Source: CAWCDJ01 sp963796485 (lineage in GTDB: Bacteria; Acidobacteriota; Terriglobia; Bryobacterales; Bryobacteraceae). Taken from it: a DNA stretch of 64,000 nt. How positions within the stretch are numbered: position 1 is the stretch's first letter; each line of letters begins with the position of its first letter. The translations under genes were made by a program, and so were the position numbers. The notes beneath the pieces are model-generated. The model searched no databases. It saw only the letters and a list, made by a program, of their open reading frames with translations, and was not told the origin of the DNA. This document shows positions 7,998-16,499 of the stretch, piece by piece. Location of the stretch: NCBI GenBank assembly GCA_963796485.1, contig CAWCLV010000004.1:248001-312000 (forward strand), given 5' to 3'.

Positions 7998-9209
7998 GTG
8001 ACTTCACCGACCTCGACCGCCGCCGGCGGTGCTCGCGACCATCGTGCGGCGCTTCTCGCCGGATACCTGGGCTGGACCCTCGACGCATTCGACTTCTTCC
8101 TGGTCGTCTCCTGTCTGACGGCGATCGGCCGCGAGTTTCACAAGACCGATTCGGAAATGGCCCTCACCCTGACGGCCACCCTGGCTTTCCGCCCGGTCGG
8201 CGCTTTCCTCTTCGGGCTCATGGCCGACCGCTACGGACGGCGGCTGCCCCTGATGCTCGATCTGCTGTTTTATGCCGTGATCGAAATCCTCTCCGGCCTC
8301 GCCCCGAACTACACCACGTTTGTGATTTTGCGTGCGCTGTTCGGTATCGGGATGGGCGGCGAGTGGGGCGTCGGCGCGTCTCTCGCGATGGAAAAGGTCC
8401 CTCCCCGCTTGCGCGGCGTGCTCTCGGGCTTTCTCCAGCAGGGCTATGCCATGGGGTTCCTGCTGGCGTCGGTCTGCAACATTCTGCTGTTCAACCGCTT
8501 CGGATGGAGGCCGCTCTTTTTCATCGGAGGTTTGCCCGCGATACTGGCCATATTCGTGCGGCTGCGGGTCAAAGAATCGGAAGTGTGGCAGAAGACCCGC
8601 CACGAAACATGGGGCGAACTGGGCCGCGCCATTCTCTCCCACTGGAAAACGTTTCTCTATATGGTGTTCCTGATGACCGCGATGAACCTCGCATCGCACG
8701 GCACGCAGGACCTCTACCCGACATTTCTCGAACGCCAGCGCGGCTTCCACGTAGCGGGCAGGAACGCGCTCAGCGCCTTTTCCATGGTGGGCGCCATCAT
8801 CGGCGGAACACTGTGCGGGCTCTTCTCCGACCGCTTCGGCCGCCGCCGCATCATGGTGATTGCGCTGGTGGCCGCAATTTTTGTAATTCCGATCTGGGCC
8901 TGGGCCCCGTCGCTCTCCCTGCTGGTTGCGGGCGCGTTCCTGATGCAGTTCCTGGTGCAGGGCGCGTGGGGCGTGGTCCCCGCGCACCTTTCGGAACTGT
9001 CGCCGGATTCCGTACGCGGTTTCCTGCCGGGCTTTGGATATCAGGTAGGCGTGCTGCTCAGCAGCCTGGTTCCCTATTTCGAAACCGGCCTCGCCAAACG
9101 AACCGATTATGCCGTCGCGATGTCGGTCACCGCTGCCTCCGTTTTCCTGCTGGCCGCGGTTGCGACGGCGGTCGGCCCGGAGAAGCGCGCCGTCCGCTTC
9201 GGCGGGTGA
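7998..9209 (+). CDS. MFS transporter, carboxylate (SHS/lactate) type
   Basis: 403 aa with a GTG start at 7998. Twelve hydrophobic helices in two halves are evident, with the MFS loop 2-3 signature GLMADRYGRRLP and its counterpart GLFSDRFGRRR after helix 8. The helix-1 phrase GWTLDAFDFF and the GMGGEWGVG loop before helix 5 are characteristic of proton-coupled sialate/lactate/aromatic-acid carriers of the SHS/AAHS groups. It probably imports a small organic acid at the inner membrane. The substrate is an inference from these motifs. Confidence 0.87.
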   Translation: MTSPTSTAAGGARDHRAALLAGYLGWTLDAFDFFLVVSCLTAIGREFHKTDSEMALTLTATLAFRPVGAFLFGLMADRYGRRLPLMLDLLFYAVIEILSGLAPNYTTFVILRALFGIGMGGEWGVGASLAMEKVPPRLRGVLSGFLQQGYAMGFLLASVCNILLFNRFGWRPLFFIGGLPAILAIFVRLRVKESEVWQKTRHETWGELGRAILSHWKTFLYMVFLMTAMNLASHGTQDLYPTFLERQRGFHVAGRNALSAFSMVGAIIGGTLCGLFSDRFGRRRIMVIALVAAIFVIPIWAWAPSLSLLVAGAFLMQFLVQGAWGVVPAHLSELSPDSVRGFLPGFGYQVGVLLSSLVPYFETGLAKRTDYAVAMSVTAASVFLLAAVATAVGPEKRAVRFGG

Positions 9210-9240
9210 GATCGCTCGCAGCGCTATAATCCGGTTTCGC

Positions 9241-10740
9241 ATGCCGCCCTCGACCTCCGGAAAGAGCGCCGAACAAACCCGCGACGCGATCGAGGCTTTC
9301 CTCAAAAGTTGCCGGCAGCCGGCCCTGCTCGAGCCCGGCGAAGAACTGCTGCCAATCGCCGCCGACAACCTTACCCTCGACTTGCGGGGCGCGCGCCTCA
9401 CGCTCCAGGCGTGGGATCGCACGCGCAACATCACCAGGCGTGTCTCGGGCGTGGCCGCGTCCACCGCGGCCCGGCTGGAACTACTGGTGGAGCGCTTCGC
9501 AAAACGCGAAGGCCGGCTCTTTCTGCTGGACCTGGGGCGCCGCTCCGGCGCCGACATGGGAAGCCGCAGTTCGCGGCTGGTTTTTCGCGAGCGATTCCGC
9601 CTTTTTCTACGCCGCCAGTTCCCGGATTCGACGTTAGCGGAATTGAGCTCGGAACCGAACCTCGAGTTCAGCCTCTCGCCGGCTTACCCGAGAGGCTTCC
9701 TGCGCCACGGCCGCCAAGCCTACGCAGCGATGGCATGCCCGCCCGGGGGCGACCCCGCGGCGATGCTCTCGTTCGGGCTGATCTGGCTCGACTACCTGCG
9801 CAAGCGCGAGCGCCGTGTGGCCGTCGAGGGGCTTGCGTTGTACGTGCCTGCCGGAAGCGCCCGCCCCGTTGCGCTCCGCGTGCTGTGCCTGGACCCGGCG
9901 GCCGCCCGCTTCGACCTCTTCACGTACACCGAAGAAGACTTCGTGGAATGCGTGGACCCGCGCGACCACGGCAATCTCGACACGAAACTCGAGCCCTGCC
10001 GCGGGCCCGATCCGCACGATTCCGCCGCGTGGCGGTCGATCCTGGCGCTGCCGGACGTGGAGTGTGTGCCGAAACACGACGGCCGCTCCAGCCTGCGGGT
10101 GCGCGGCGTGGAGTTCGCCGAGATGGCCGGCGGCTCGCTGCGCTTCGGCCTGAAAGAGCGGACTCCCGCCTCCGAGCATCATGCCGCGGAGATCGAACGG
10201 CTGGTCGAAGAGCTGGCGCGAATGCGTACACCGGATCTTCCCGACCGCGAGCACCCGCTCTACCGGCACGCGCCGGAAGCCTGGCTCGAATCGCAGGTGC
10301 GCGCGGACATCGAAACGGTGGACGCGGCATTGCTCCGCTACCCTATTCACGGGCAGGTGCCCGCATTCGCGGGAGGCGACCGCGGCGTGCTCGATTTACT
10401 GGCCGTAGACCGGCATGGACGGCTTGCGGTGATCGAACTGAAAGCCACCGCCGATCTCCACCTTCCATTGCAGGCGATCGACTACTGGATCCGCGTGGCA
10501 TGGCACCTGGAACGCGGCGAGTTTTCGGCCCGCGGATACTTCCCCGGTACTGAATTGCGGACCGAGCCGCCACGCCTCCTGCTGGTAGCTCCCGCACTCG
10601 AATTTCATCCAACTACGGAAACGATTCTGAGTTTTTTAGCACCTCGTATCGATGTGGTGCGGATTGGGGTAGGGGTAGAATGGCGAAAGGAGCTTCACGT
10701 CATGTTCCGCCTCAGCGGCGCGAAGCGGCCCGGTCTCTAG
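9241..10740 (+). CDS. Unknown protein with C-terminal NucS/EndoMS-like PD-(D/E)XK nuclease domain
   Basis: 499 aa starting at the ATG at 9241. The first 340 residues match no family I recognise and have no signal peptide. The C-terminal part has a PD-(D/E)XK layout: an acidic helix (AWLESQVRADIE), then GVLDLLAVD with D385, a turn, and VIELK with E399 and K401, followed by a helix with Gln (LPLQAIDYW). This spacing resembles the C-terminal nuclease domain of NucS/EndoMS (DUF91), where the Asp and Glu bind metal. The order D-14-E-x-K is intact, so activity is plausible. The DUF697-like gene starts 6 bp downstream. The N-terminal region may be a DNA-binding or effector module. The nuclease assignment is a fold-level inference. 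Confidence 0.7.
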   Translation: MPPSTSGKSAEQTRDAIEAFLKSCRQPALLEPGEELLPIAADNLTLDLRGARLTLQAWDRTRNITRRVSGVAASTAARLELLVERFAKREGRLFLLDLGRRSGADMGSRSSRLVFRERFRLFLRRQFPDSTLAELSSEPNLEFSLSPAYPRGFLRHGRQAYAAMACPPGGDPAAMLSFGLIWLDYLRKRERRVAVEGLALYVPAGSARPVALRVLCLDPAAARFDLFTYTEEDFVECVDPRDHGNLDTKLEPCRGPDPHDSAAWRSILALPDVECVPKHDGRSSLRVRGVEFAEMAGGSLRFGLKERTPASEHHAAEIERLVEELARMRTPDLPDREHPLYRHAPEAWLESQVRADIETVDAALLRYPIHGQVPAFAGGDRGVLDLLAVDRHGRLAVIELKATADLHLPLQAIDYWIRVAWHLERGEFSARGYFPGTELRTEPPRLLLVAPALEFHPTTETILSFLAPRIDVVRIGVGVEWRKELHVMFRLSGAKRPGL

Positions 10741-10745
10741 GATCT

Positions 10746-11600
10746 ATGCTGAAATACGTCAAACAGGCACGCGCAGCGATTTCCATGCTCAATCCGGAGG
10801 AGGTCCGGAACCGCTCGGACCGGGAACTCGAGGTCGGGCTGGTGGCGTCTACCGACGTGGGTTACACGGAGATGGAAGATTTCCTCGTGCCGGCCGCCGT
10901 TCCGAATGATCTCCGCACGAGACTGCGGTCCAGGATACACCGCGCCAGCGGGCCTATGGCGCCTTCCAGCGTAGACCTGGTGTTCTACGAACACGGGATT
11001 CTGCCCCCGGAAGGCGCATTTGCGTTCAACCGGCTGAATCCGGCGGAGACGGTCTCGGCGGTGATCCACCAACATGAAGAGCTCACGCTGCCGCTAGCCG
11101 CGCAATTTCCAGTCTTCCGGAAAGCCGTGGTGGAGCAGGTGATCCAGGCGATTGCCCGCGAGAACGCGCTTTTCGCCGTAGCCACCGCGTTGCCCAACGT
11201 TGTGCCGAACCTGATCGAACTCCCGTGGGCGTTCGGAGAGTTTGCGTCCGATACGGCGTTTCTCACGGCCAACCAGGTCCGTATGGCGTTTCTGATCGCG
11301 GCGGCCTGCGGCAAAGAGGTCGGGTTTTCGCACCAGCGGATGGAGATCGCTTCGATTGTGGCCGGCGCATTCGGCTGGCGCGCGCTGGCCCGCGAACTGG
11401 CCGGGAAAATTCCCCTGGGCGGCGGCCTGATCCCCAAGGGAGCCATCGCGTATGCCGGCACCGTTGCCGTCGGCAAAGGGCTCGAGTATTATCACCACGC
11501 AAACCGTTCGTATACCCGGCAGCAGCGCGAGCGCGTCTACAGGGAATCACTGGAGCAAGGCAGAGCGATTGCCCAGTCATTCGATACCGATCGCCCGTAA
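10746..11600 (+). CDS. DUF697-like protein
   Basis: 284 aa from the ATG at 10746, 6 bp after the nuclease-like gene, so probably co-transcribed. The C-terminal half (about 130-260) has the features of DUF697, a membrane-associated helical domain found in YcjF and GTPase-linked proteins: PNVVPNLIELPW, then alternating hydrophobic helices, then GLIPKGAIAYAGTVAVGKGLEYY. The N-terminal half is charged and unrecognised. No GTPase domain is present in this gene or its neighbours. A peripheral or inner-membrane role is likely; the function is unknown. Confidence 0.65.
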   Translation: MLKYVKQARAAISMLNPEEVRNRSDRELEVGLVASTDVGYTEMEDFLVPAAVPNDLRTRLRSRIHRASGPMAPSSVDLVFYEHGILPPEGAFAFNRLNPAETVSAVIHQHEELTLPLAAQFPVFRKAVVEQVIQAIARENALFAVATALPNVVPNLIELPWAFGEFASDTAFLTANQVRMAFLIAAACGKEVGFSHQRMEIASIVAGAFGWRALARELAGKIPLGGGLIPKGAIAYAGTVAVGKGLEYYHHANRSYTRQQRERVYRESLEQGRAIAQSFDTDRP

Positions 11601-11653
11601 ACGATTTCGGCGCGTCGTGCGTCGTACAATTTAGGGAGGAGAAACGGAGAGTT

Positions 11654-12472
11654 ATGCGCCTGATCTCTATCGGAATTGTATTCACGCTGGCCGCGGTCTG
11701 TTTCGGTGACACGATTACGCTTAAGAGCGGCCGCGTGATCAACGGGACTTATCTGGGCGGCACGTCCCGGCAGGTACGGCTGGATGCGGGTGATCGCATC
11801 GAGACGCTGGATGTCTCGGATATATCGAAAATCGAATTCAGCAGCGCTCCCATGCAGCCTGCGCCTCCGCCTGCGCCTCCCCCCGAACCACGCCCGATAC
11901 TGCGGCGGAGTGAGAACGTGATGAACCCCGACTCCGCTCCGCCGCCCCCGCCGCGCATGGCCCGCAGTTCGGTGGAACTTCCCGCGGGGACCAATATCGT
12001 GGTGCGGCTGATCGACGGAGTGGATTCGGATTCTGCACGCCCGGGCCAGACTTTCTCGGCCAGCCTGGATGAACCGATCATGCTGGGTGGAGAATATATC
12101 GTTCCGCGCGGCGCCGATGCGACGCTGAAACTGGTGGACGCCAAGGACTCCGGAAAACTCACCGGACGCGCCGAACTCACGCTCGACCTCCAGTCCATCC
12201 GCGTGAACGGCCAGATGGTGGACGTCAACTCGCAGACCGTCTCTCGTGAGAGCGATTCGCGCGGCAACCGCACGGCCAAGGTGGCCGGCGGAACCGCCGC
12301 GGTGGGTGCGATCATCGGTGCGATCGCCGGCGGCGGCAAGGGTGCCGCGATCGGCGCGGTGGCCGGTGGAGCCGCCGGAGCCGGCGCCGAGGTCGTCACC
12401 AAGGGCCAGCGCGTGAAGATCCCCTCGGAAACGCGGCTGACCTTCGTTCTGGACACGCCCGTCCGCCTATGA
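11654..12472 (+). CDS. Exported protein with Pro-rich linker and glycine-zipper C-terminus
   Basis: 272 aa. A signal peptide (LISIGIVFTLAAVCFG) is followed by a small beta domain (TITLKSGRVINGTYLGG, resembling an Sm-like/SH3 fold), a Pro-rich stretch (residues about 75-110) and a second beta domain (PAGTNIVVRLIDGVDSD...). Near the C-terminus is a long glycine zipper (AVGAIIGAIAGGGKGAAIGA), as in outer-membrane-associated stress proteins. Such zippers insert into or span membranes. The protein is widely seen as hypothetical in acidobacteria. Its stop overlaps the next start (ATGA), giving translational coupling with an SDR of unrelated function. Confidence 0.75.
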   Translation: MRLISIGIVFTLAAVCFGDTITLKSGRVINGTYLGGTSRQVRLDAGDRIETLDVSDISKIEFSSAPMQPAPPPAPPPEPRPILRRSENVMNPDSAPPPPPRMARSSVELPAGTNIVVRLIDGVDSDSARPGQTFSASLDEPIMLGGEYIVPRGADATLKLVDAKDSGKLTGRAELTLDLQSIRVNGQMVDVNSQTVSRESDSRGNRTAKVAGGTAAVGAIIGAIAGGGKGAAIGAVAGGAAGAGAEVVTKGQRVKIPSETRLTFVLDTPVRL

Positions 12473-13209
12473 CGGGCCGCGAAGTTGCACTGGTAACTGG
12501 CGCGAGCCGCGGGATCGGCCGCGCCATTGCAACCGAGCTTGCAAAGACCCACCAGGTAATCGGAACTTATCGCGGACGGCTCGATGCGGCCGAACAACTT
12601 CGCAAAGAAACAGGCAGCGAAATCTTTCCGTGCGACCTGGCCTCACGCCAGGACCGCGAAGCGCTCCTGAATTTCGTTGACGAGCGCTTTGGAAAGCTCG
12701 ACCTGCTGGTGAACAATGCCGGCATGGCGCCGCGCGAACGCCCCGACCTTCTCGAAGCCACCGAAGAGAGTTTCGACGAACTGATTGCCGCCAATCTGAA
12801 AGGACCGCATTTTCTGACCCAGCACGCCGCGCGCGGGATGGCCGCCCGCAGCCAGGGCCGCATCGTCTTCATCACTTCGATCTCTTCCTACACGGCATCG
12901 GTCAATCGCGGCGAGTACTGCATCTCGAAAGCCGGGCTCAGCATGTCGGTGGCGCTCTATGCCCAGCGTCTTGCCGCCTGCGGGGTGAAAGTATTCGAGA
13001 TCCGGCCGGGCATCATCCGCACGGACATGATCGCCAAAGTCGAGCAGGTGTACGAGGAGAAGATCGCCGCGGGCCTGCTGCCGCAGCGCCGGATGGGCGA
13101 AGGGTCAGACGTTGCGAAAGCCGTTCGCGCCATCGCCGACGGCTTACTCGACTATTGCACCGGCCAGGTGATCAACGTGGACGGCGGCTTCCACTTGCGA
13201 AGCCTGTAG
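12469..13209 (+). CDS. SDR oxidoreductase, 3-oxoacyl-ACP reductase-like
   Basis: 246 aa with complete SDR motifs: TGASRGIG near residue 10, NNAG at about 83, the Ser of ITSISSY, and YCISK for Tyr/Lys. The C-terminal GQVINVDGGFHL is the standard ending of FabG-like and glucose-dehydrogenase-like SDRs. It binds NAD(P)(H); the substrate is unknown. The start overlaps the previous gene by 4 bp. Its TAG stop lies inside the palindrome at 13206-13225. Confidence 0.9.
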   Translation: MTGREVALVTGASRGIGRAIATELAKTHQVIGTYRGRLDAAEQLRKETGSEIFPCDLASRQDREALLNFVDERFGKLDLLVNNAGMAPRERPDLLEATEESFDELIAANLKGPHFLTQHAARGMAARSQGRIVFITSISSYTASVNRGEYCISKAGLSMSVALYAQRLAACGVKVFEIRPGIIRTDMIAKVEQVYEEKIAAGLLPQRRMGEGSDVAKAVRAIADGLLDYCTGQVINVDGGFHLRSL

Positions 13210-13225
13210 GGTAGGCCTACCCTAC
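13206..13225. terminator. Perfect 20-bp palindrome spanning both convergent stop codons
   Basis: GTAGGGTAGGCCTACCCTAC is fully self-complementary. TAG at 13207-13209 ends the rightward SDR, and CTA at 13222-13224 is the TAG stop of the leftward gene. Each transcript would form a stem at its stop codon. No T-run follows, so it may act as a barrier or a processing/stability element. Its GGGTAGGCCT core is shared with the dispersed repeat at 32210-32280. Confidence 0.7.
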
Positions 13226-14727
13226 CGCAAAACGTACAACTCCAAATCCTGCGCCGCGTCTCTTCCCTGCTCCACCTCGATCACTTTCCCCTGATCCATA
13301 TCCCCAGGCTCCGGCTCCTGAAAGTCGAACGAGCTGAGCACCCGGTACGTCCCCGGCGCGAGGCCCGCAAAATAATACCGGCCGTTCACGTCGGTGCGGG
13401 TTGCGCGCACGTCGAGCAGCCGCTTCCTCCGCACCGGGTCCCATGCCTCGAGAAAAACCGGCGCGCCGGCGACGGCGTCCTGCCCGTTGCCGCTCACCAC
13501 ACCATGAACCGCGCCGGGACCGGGCGCCAGCACGAACTTCACGGCGGTGCGGTTCGTCAGCACCACCTCGTTCCAGCCATCCGGCCGGCCGCGATCGACC
13601 GGATTGCCGCCCGGAGCGCGGAAGTCCGCAGCATAGTAGTTGGCAGTCGGCGGCATCATGAGTTCCCAACGGCCCGGTTGCAGCGGCGTGCAGCCCCGGT
13701 CCAGTTTCAGCTTGACCGGCTTCCCGGCCCCAAACGGCTCGCGCTTTCGCGCCAGAACGGAATAGCCGCGGGAATCGACTGCCTGCCCTTTACCGTCTTC
13801 GAACGTGAAGCACACTTCGGGAAACGGCATGAGATTGACGCGCAGTTCCGTAGCGTCGGATTCGAGTGGCAGCTGCATCCAGGCGCCGTTCCTGCCGCTT
13901 CCAAACCGCCGGTCCGAGGGCGCTTCGGCGTACAGTTCGTAGTGTCCCGGCGCCATCGGTTTGAACTCGAACGCGCCGCTGCCATCGGACAGTGTGTACT
14001 CGGGCCCAAGGTCAGACGTCAGCGTGAGCGTAACCTGCACCGGCGGAAAAGTGTAGGCCCTGCCGCCGACGCGCAGGAGCCTTCCCGGCGCCGGCCGCAC
14101 GTTGGCGTCGTTGGTCTGCTCGTCCAGTCGCACCTCGACCGCCTGGGCATCCTCCACGCGGCTGGCCTCTTTGGCAAAAGTCGGCAGGTATCCGCCTTCT
14201 TCGTATTGCTCCGCCGCTGTCCGGATGAAATACGAGCCCGGCTCCAGGCCCCAGATACGATATGCGCCGCGATCGTCGGTGATCGCACGTCCGGCAATCT
14301 CGGGCGGATGCATGCTGCGATAGGCGATCACATCGTGTTCCGGCAGCCCGACGTCGTTCTCATCCACGACAGTTCCGGCAATCGACCCGTACCGCAGCAG
14401 CCGGATGTCCAGAAAGGTGGTCGCGGTGTCCTCCAGCACGATGGGGATGCCGGACGCCTTCCAGCGCTTCTGGCCGTGTTGAAACGGAGCGAACCCGCGC
14501 CGCGAAGCCGACACCAGATAGGTGCCGCCCGGCACGGTCGAAAACTCGAACGCGCCATAAGCGTTGGTGCGCACGGCCTGGGCGGTGCCTTTGGAGCCGG
14601 CGACGGGCTCGGCCACGACCAGCGCCCGGGCCAGCGGCCTGCCGGTCTGGTTTTCAAGTACCACGCCGCGGATCGTCGCCGCCTGGATAGTCGAAACGGC
14701 GAGCGCCGCGAGCAGATATTTCGTCAT
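13222..14727 (-). CDS. Secreted carboxypeptidase-regulatory-like (CarboxypepD_reg) repeat protein
   Basis: 501 aa. A short signal peptide (MTKYLLAALAVSTIQA) is followed by successive beta-sandwich modules of the transthyretin/CarboxypepD_reg type. Each has an IRGVVLEN or IAGTVVDEN strand, a TDDRGAYRIWGLEPGSY-like turn and a final beta strand; four such units can be discerned, the last containing GVVSGNGQDAVAGAPVFLE and DVNGRYYFAGLAPGTY. These domains bind proteins or carbohydrates and are very abundant in Solibacter-type acidobacteria. No protease or beta-barrel domain is present. It lies 49 bp downstream of the DUF420 gene, possibly at the tail of the respiratory operon but not obviously related to it. 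Confidence 0.8.
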   Translation of the reverse strand: MTKYLLAALAVSTIQAATIRGVVLENQTGRPLARALVVAEPVAGSKGTAQAVRTNAYGAFEFSTVPGGTYLVSASRRGFAPFQHGQKRWKASGIPIVLEDTATTFLDIRLLRYGSIAGTVVDENDVGLPEHDVIAYRSMHPPEIAGRAITDDRGAYRIWGLEPGSYFIRTAAEQYEEGGYLPTFAKEASRVEDAQAVEVRLDEQTNDANVRPAPGRLLRVGGRAYTFPPVQVTLTLTSDLGPEYTLSDGSGAFEFKPMAPGHYELYAEAPSDRRFGSGRNGAWMQLPLESDATELRVNLMPFPEVCFTFEDGKGQAVDSRGYSVLARKREPFGAGKPVKLKLDRGCTPLQPGRWELMMPPTANYYAADFRAPGGNPVDRGRPDGWNEVVLTNRTAVKFVLAPGPGAVHGVVSGNGQDAVAGAPVFLEAWDPVRRKRLLDVRATRTDVNGRYYFAGLAPGTYRVLSSFDFQEPEPGDMDQGKVIEVEQGRDAAQDLELYVLR

Positions 14728-14776
14728 AGGCGCCTGACCGAATGACGCAGGGCCAGCCCGAAAAGTGCAGGGAAAA

Positions 14777-15187
14777 TCAGAGGTGATACAGCATCATGTA
14801 GACGACGACACCGGTCACGCTGACGTAGAGCCAGATCGGCAGCGTCCACTTCGCGATCCGCCGGTGCTTGTCGTATTTCGCGGCGAGCCCGCGGCGCAAT
14901 GTGATGATCGCCAGCACCGGCACTGTCGCTGCGAGCACCGTGTGGGTGCCCAGAATACTCAGGTAGACCGTCCGAATGGCGCCCGTCTTCGGGAATCGCA
15001 CGGACCCTACCTGCGCGTGGTAAACCAGGTAGCCCACCAGGAAAAGGCACGATGTGATGAACGCCGCCGTCATCACCTTGCGGTGCGTCTCGATCCGCTT
15101 CCGCCGGATCAGCATATATCCCCACACCAGCAGCACAGCCGCCGTGGCGTTGAGAATGGCGTTAATCGTGGGCAGGACCGGGGTCAT
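14777..15187 (-). CDS. DUF420 membrane protein (CtaM/YozB-like oxidase assembly factor)
   Basis: 136 aa from the ATG at 15187 (ATGA overlap with the SCO stop). Four hydrophobic helices are visible, with conserved DUF420 features: INAILNATAAVLL, RRKRIETHRKVM, YLVYHAQVG with its His, GTHTVLA, and HRRIAKWTLPIWLYVSVTGVVVYMMLY. DUF420 proteins of Firmicutes (CtaM) are needed for active heme-A cytochrome oxidases. That matches the neighbouring SCO, CtaA and CtaB genes and supports an oxidase-assembly role at the inner membrane. Confidence 0.88.
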   Translation of the reverse strand: MTPVLPTINAILNATAAVLLVWGYMLIRRKRIETHRKVMTAAFITSCLFLVGYLVYHAQVGSVRFPKTGAIRTVYLSILGTHTVLAATVPVLAIITLRRGLAAKYDKHRRIAKWTLPIWLYVSVTGVVVYMMLYHL

Positions 15188-15747
15188 GATTGCTCGGAGT
15201 GCAACTGCCGGATATCGTGCATCAGCTTGGCCATGAAGCCATCTTCGCCGGTGGTGTAGTAGCCGCGGATCTGGCCCTTGCCGTCCATCAGGACGAAGCG
15301 GGTGCTGTGGGTCATGCTGCCGTCCACGGAATTCAATTTGAAGCTGTGCAGCCCCAGGTCGTTCAGCTTGGCCTGGTCGCCGGTGAGGAAAAACCAGCGG
15401 CCCGGCTCCGGCTGGAAGTGCTTCGCATACTCCGCCAGCACCGGCGGCGTATCGTGCGCCGGATCCACCGTGAAGGAAACAAACCGCACACCGGAAAGCT
15501 CTCCGTCCGTTTGGCTCTGGATCCGGTGCATGGTCGCGCTCATCATCGGGCACGGACCCTGGCAGGTGGTGTAGATGAAATCCGCCACCCAGATATGCCC
15601 CGCCAGCGCCTTACTATCAAACGGCTTCCCATCCTGCGCCGTGAGTTGAAATCCCGCCACCTGCCCCATCACCGGCAGCGGTGTCGGCCTGACACACGCC
15701 GCCAAAAGGATCGCGACCGCCACAACCATCCCGGCCCCCAGCCTCAT
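15184..15747 (-). CDS. SCO1/SenC copper-insertion lipoprotein
   Basis: 187 aa. The N-terminus has a lipobox (ILLAAC), so the protein should be membrane-anchored on the periplasmic side. It has the SCO thioredoxin fold with C62 and C66 in CxxxC (CQGPC) and the distal copper ligand H147 in MTHSTRF; VDPAHDTPPVLAEYA is a family hallmark. SCO proteins deliver copper to the CuA site of cytochrome oxidase subunit II. Its start overlaps the upstream permease stop by 4 bp and its stop overlaps the DUF420 start by 4 bp, giving tight coupling within the operon. Confidence 0.94.
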   Translation of the reverse strand: MRLGAGMVVAVAILLAACVRPTPLPVMGQVAGFQLTAQDGKPFDSKALAGHIWVADFIYTTCQGPCPMMSATMHRIQSQTDGELSGVRFVSFTVDPAHDTPPVLAEYAKHFQPEPGRWFFLTGDQAKLNDLGLHSFKLNSVDGSMTHSTRFVLMDGKGQIRGYYTTGEDGFMAKLMHDIRQLHSEQS

Positions 15748-16499
15748 GCTGCGCTTCTTGTAGCCTTCTGGGCCGCCATCATGCCGCTCGCCAGCAGCAG
15801 CACCAGCCCGAAGGCGGCGGTTACGGCCAGGCTCTCCACTGTGCCGGGGGCCGCAGGCAATTGCAGAGTGTTGTTCAACAGGGAGACCGAATAGGTCAGC
15901 GGATTGATCCACATGATCGCCTTCACCCACCCGTGCGCCGTGGCCATCGGGAACAACGCCCCGGAGACCATCCACATCGGCATCAACAGCAGGGTCATGA
16001 TCGCGTGGAAACCGGCGCTCGATTCCATGCGCCAGGCGATCACGAACCCCAGCCCGGTCAGCGTGAACGAGATCAGCAGGATCGCTGCCACGACCGGTAG
16101 AAAATCCATCAGCGGAAGACTCACGCCCGCCAGGGGCGCGAACGCCAGAAAAATCAGTCCTTGAATCCATGCCAGTGTTGCGGCGCCCATAATCTTTCCC
16201 AACACCATGCTGGTGCGGGGCGCCGGAGAGACCAGCATGGAAAGAAGGAAGCCCTCGCGGCGGTCCTCGATGATCGAAATCGTCGAGAAGATCGCCGAAA
16301 ACATGACGGTCAGGACCAGCGCTCCCGCGTAGAAGCGCGCCAGGTCGTTCGAACCGTAACCGATCAACAGCCAGAAAACCAGCGGCGAGGCCACGACGCC
16401 CAGCACACGGCTTTTCTGGCGCCAGAACCGGATCAACTCGCGCTGCCAGAGCGTGGCGGCAGGCAGGAAGAAGTTACTCAATGCCGGCTCCTGTTTCAC
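15744..16499 (-). CDS. ABC-2 type transporter permease
   Basis: 251 aa with six membrane helices of the ABC-2 fold. The phrases IEDRREGFLLSMLVSPAPR (between helices 2 and 3) and MPMWMVSGALFPM followed by INPLTYSV are typical of drug/polysaccharide/heme-type exporters and of NosY-like permeases. It pairs with the ATPase at 16474-17382 (26-bp overlap). The position between CtaB and SCO suggests a role in oxidase biogenesis, such as copper or cofactor handling; that role is inferred from context only. Confidence 0.9.
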   Translation of the reverse strand: MKQEPALSNFFLPAATLWQRELIRFWRQKSRVLGVVASPLVFWLLIGYGSNDLARFYAGALVLTVMFSAIFSTISIIEDRREGFLLSMLVSPAPRTSMVLGKIMGAATLAWIQGLIFLAFAPLAGVSLPLMDFLPVVAAILLISFTLTGLGFVIAWRMESSAGFHAIMTLLLMPMWMVSGALFPMATAHGWVKAIMWINPLTYSVSLLNNTLQLPAAPGTVESLAVTAAFGLVLLLASGMMAAQKATRSAA

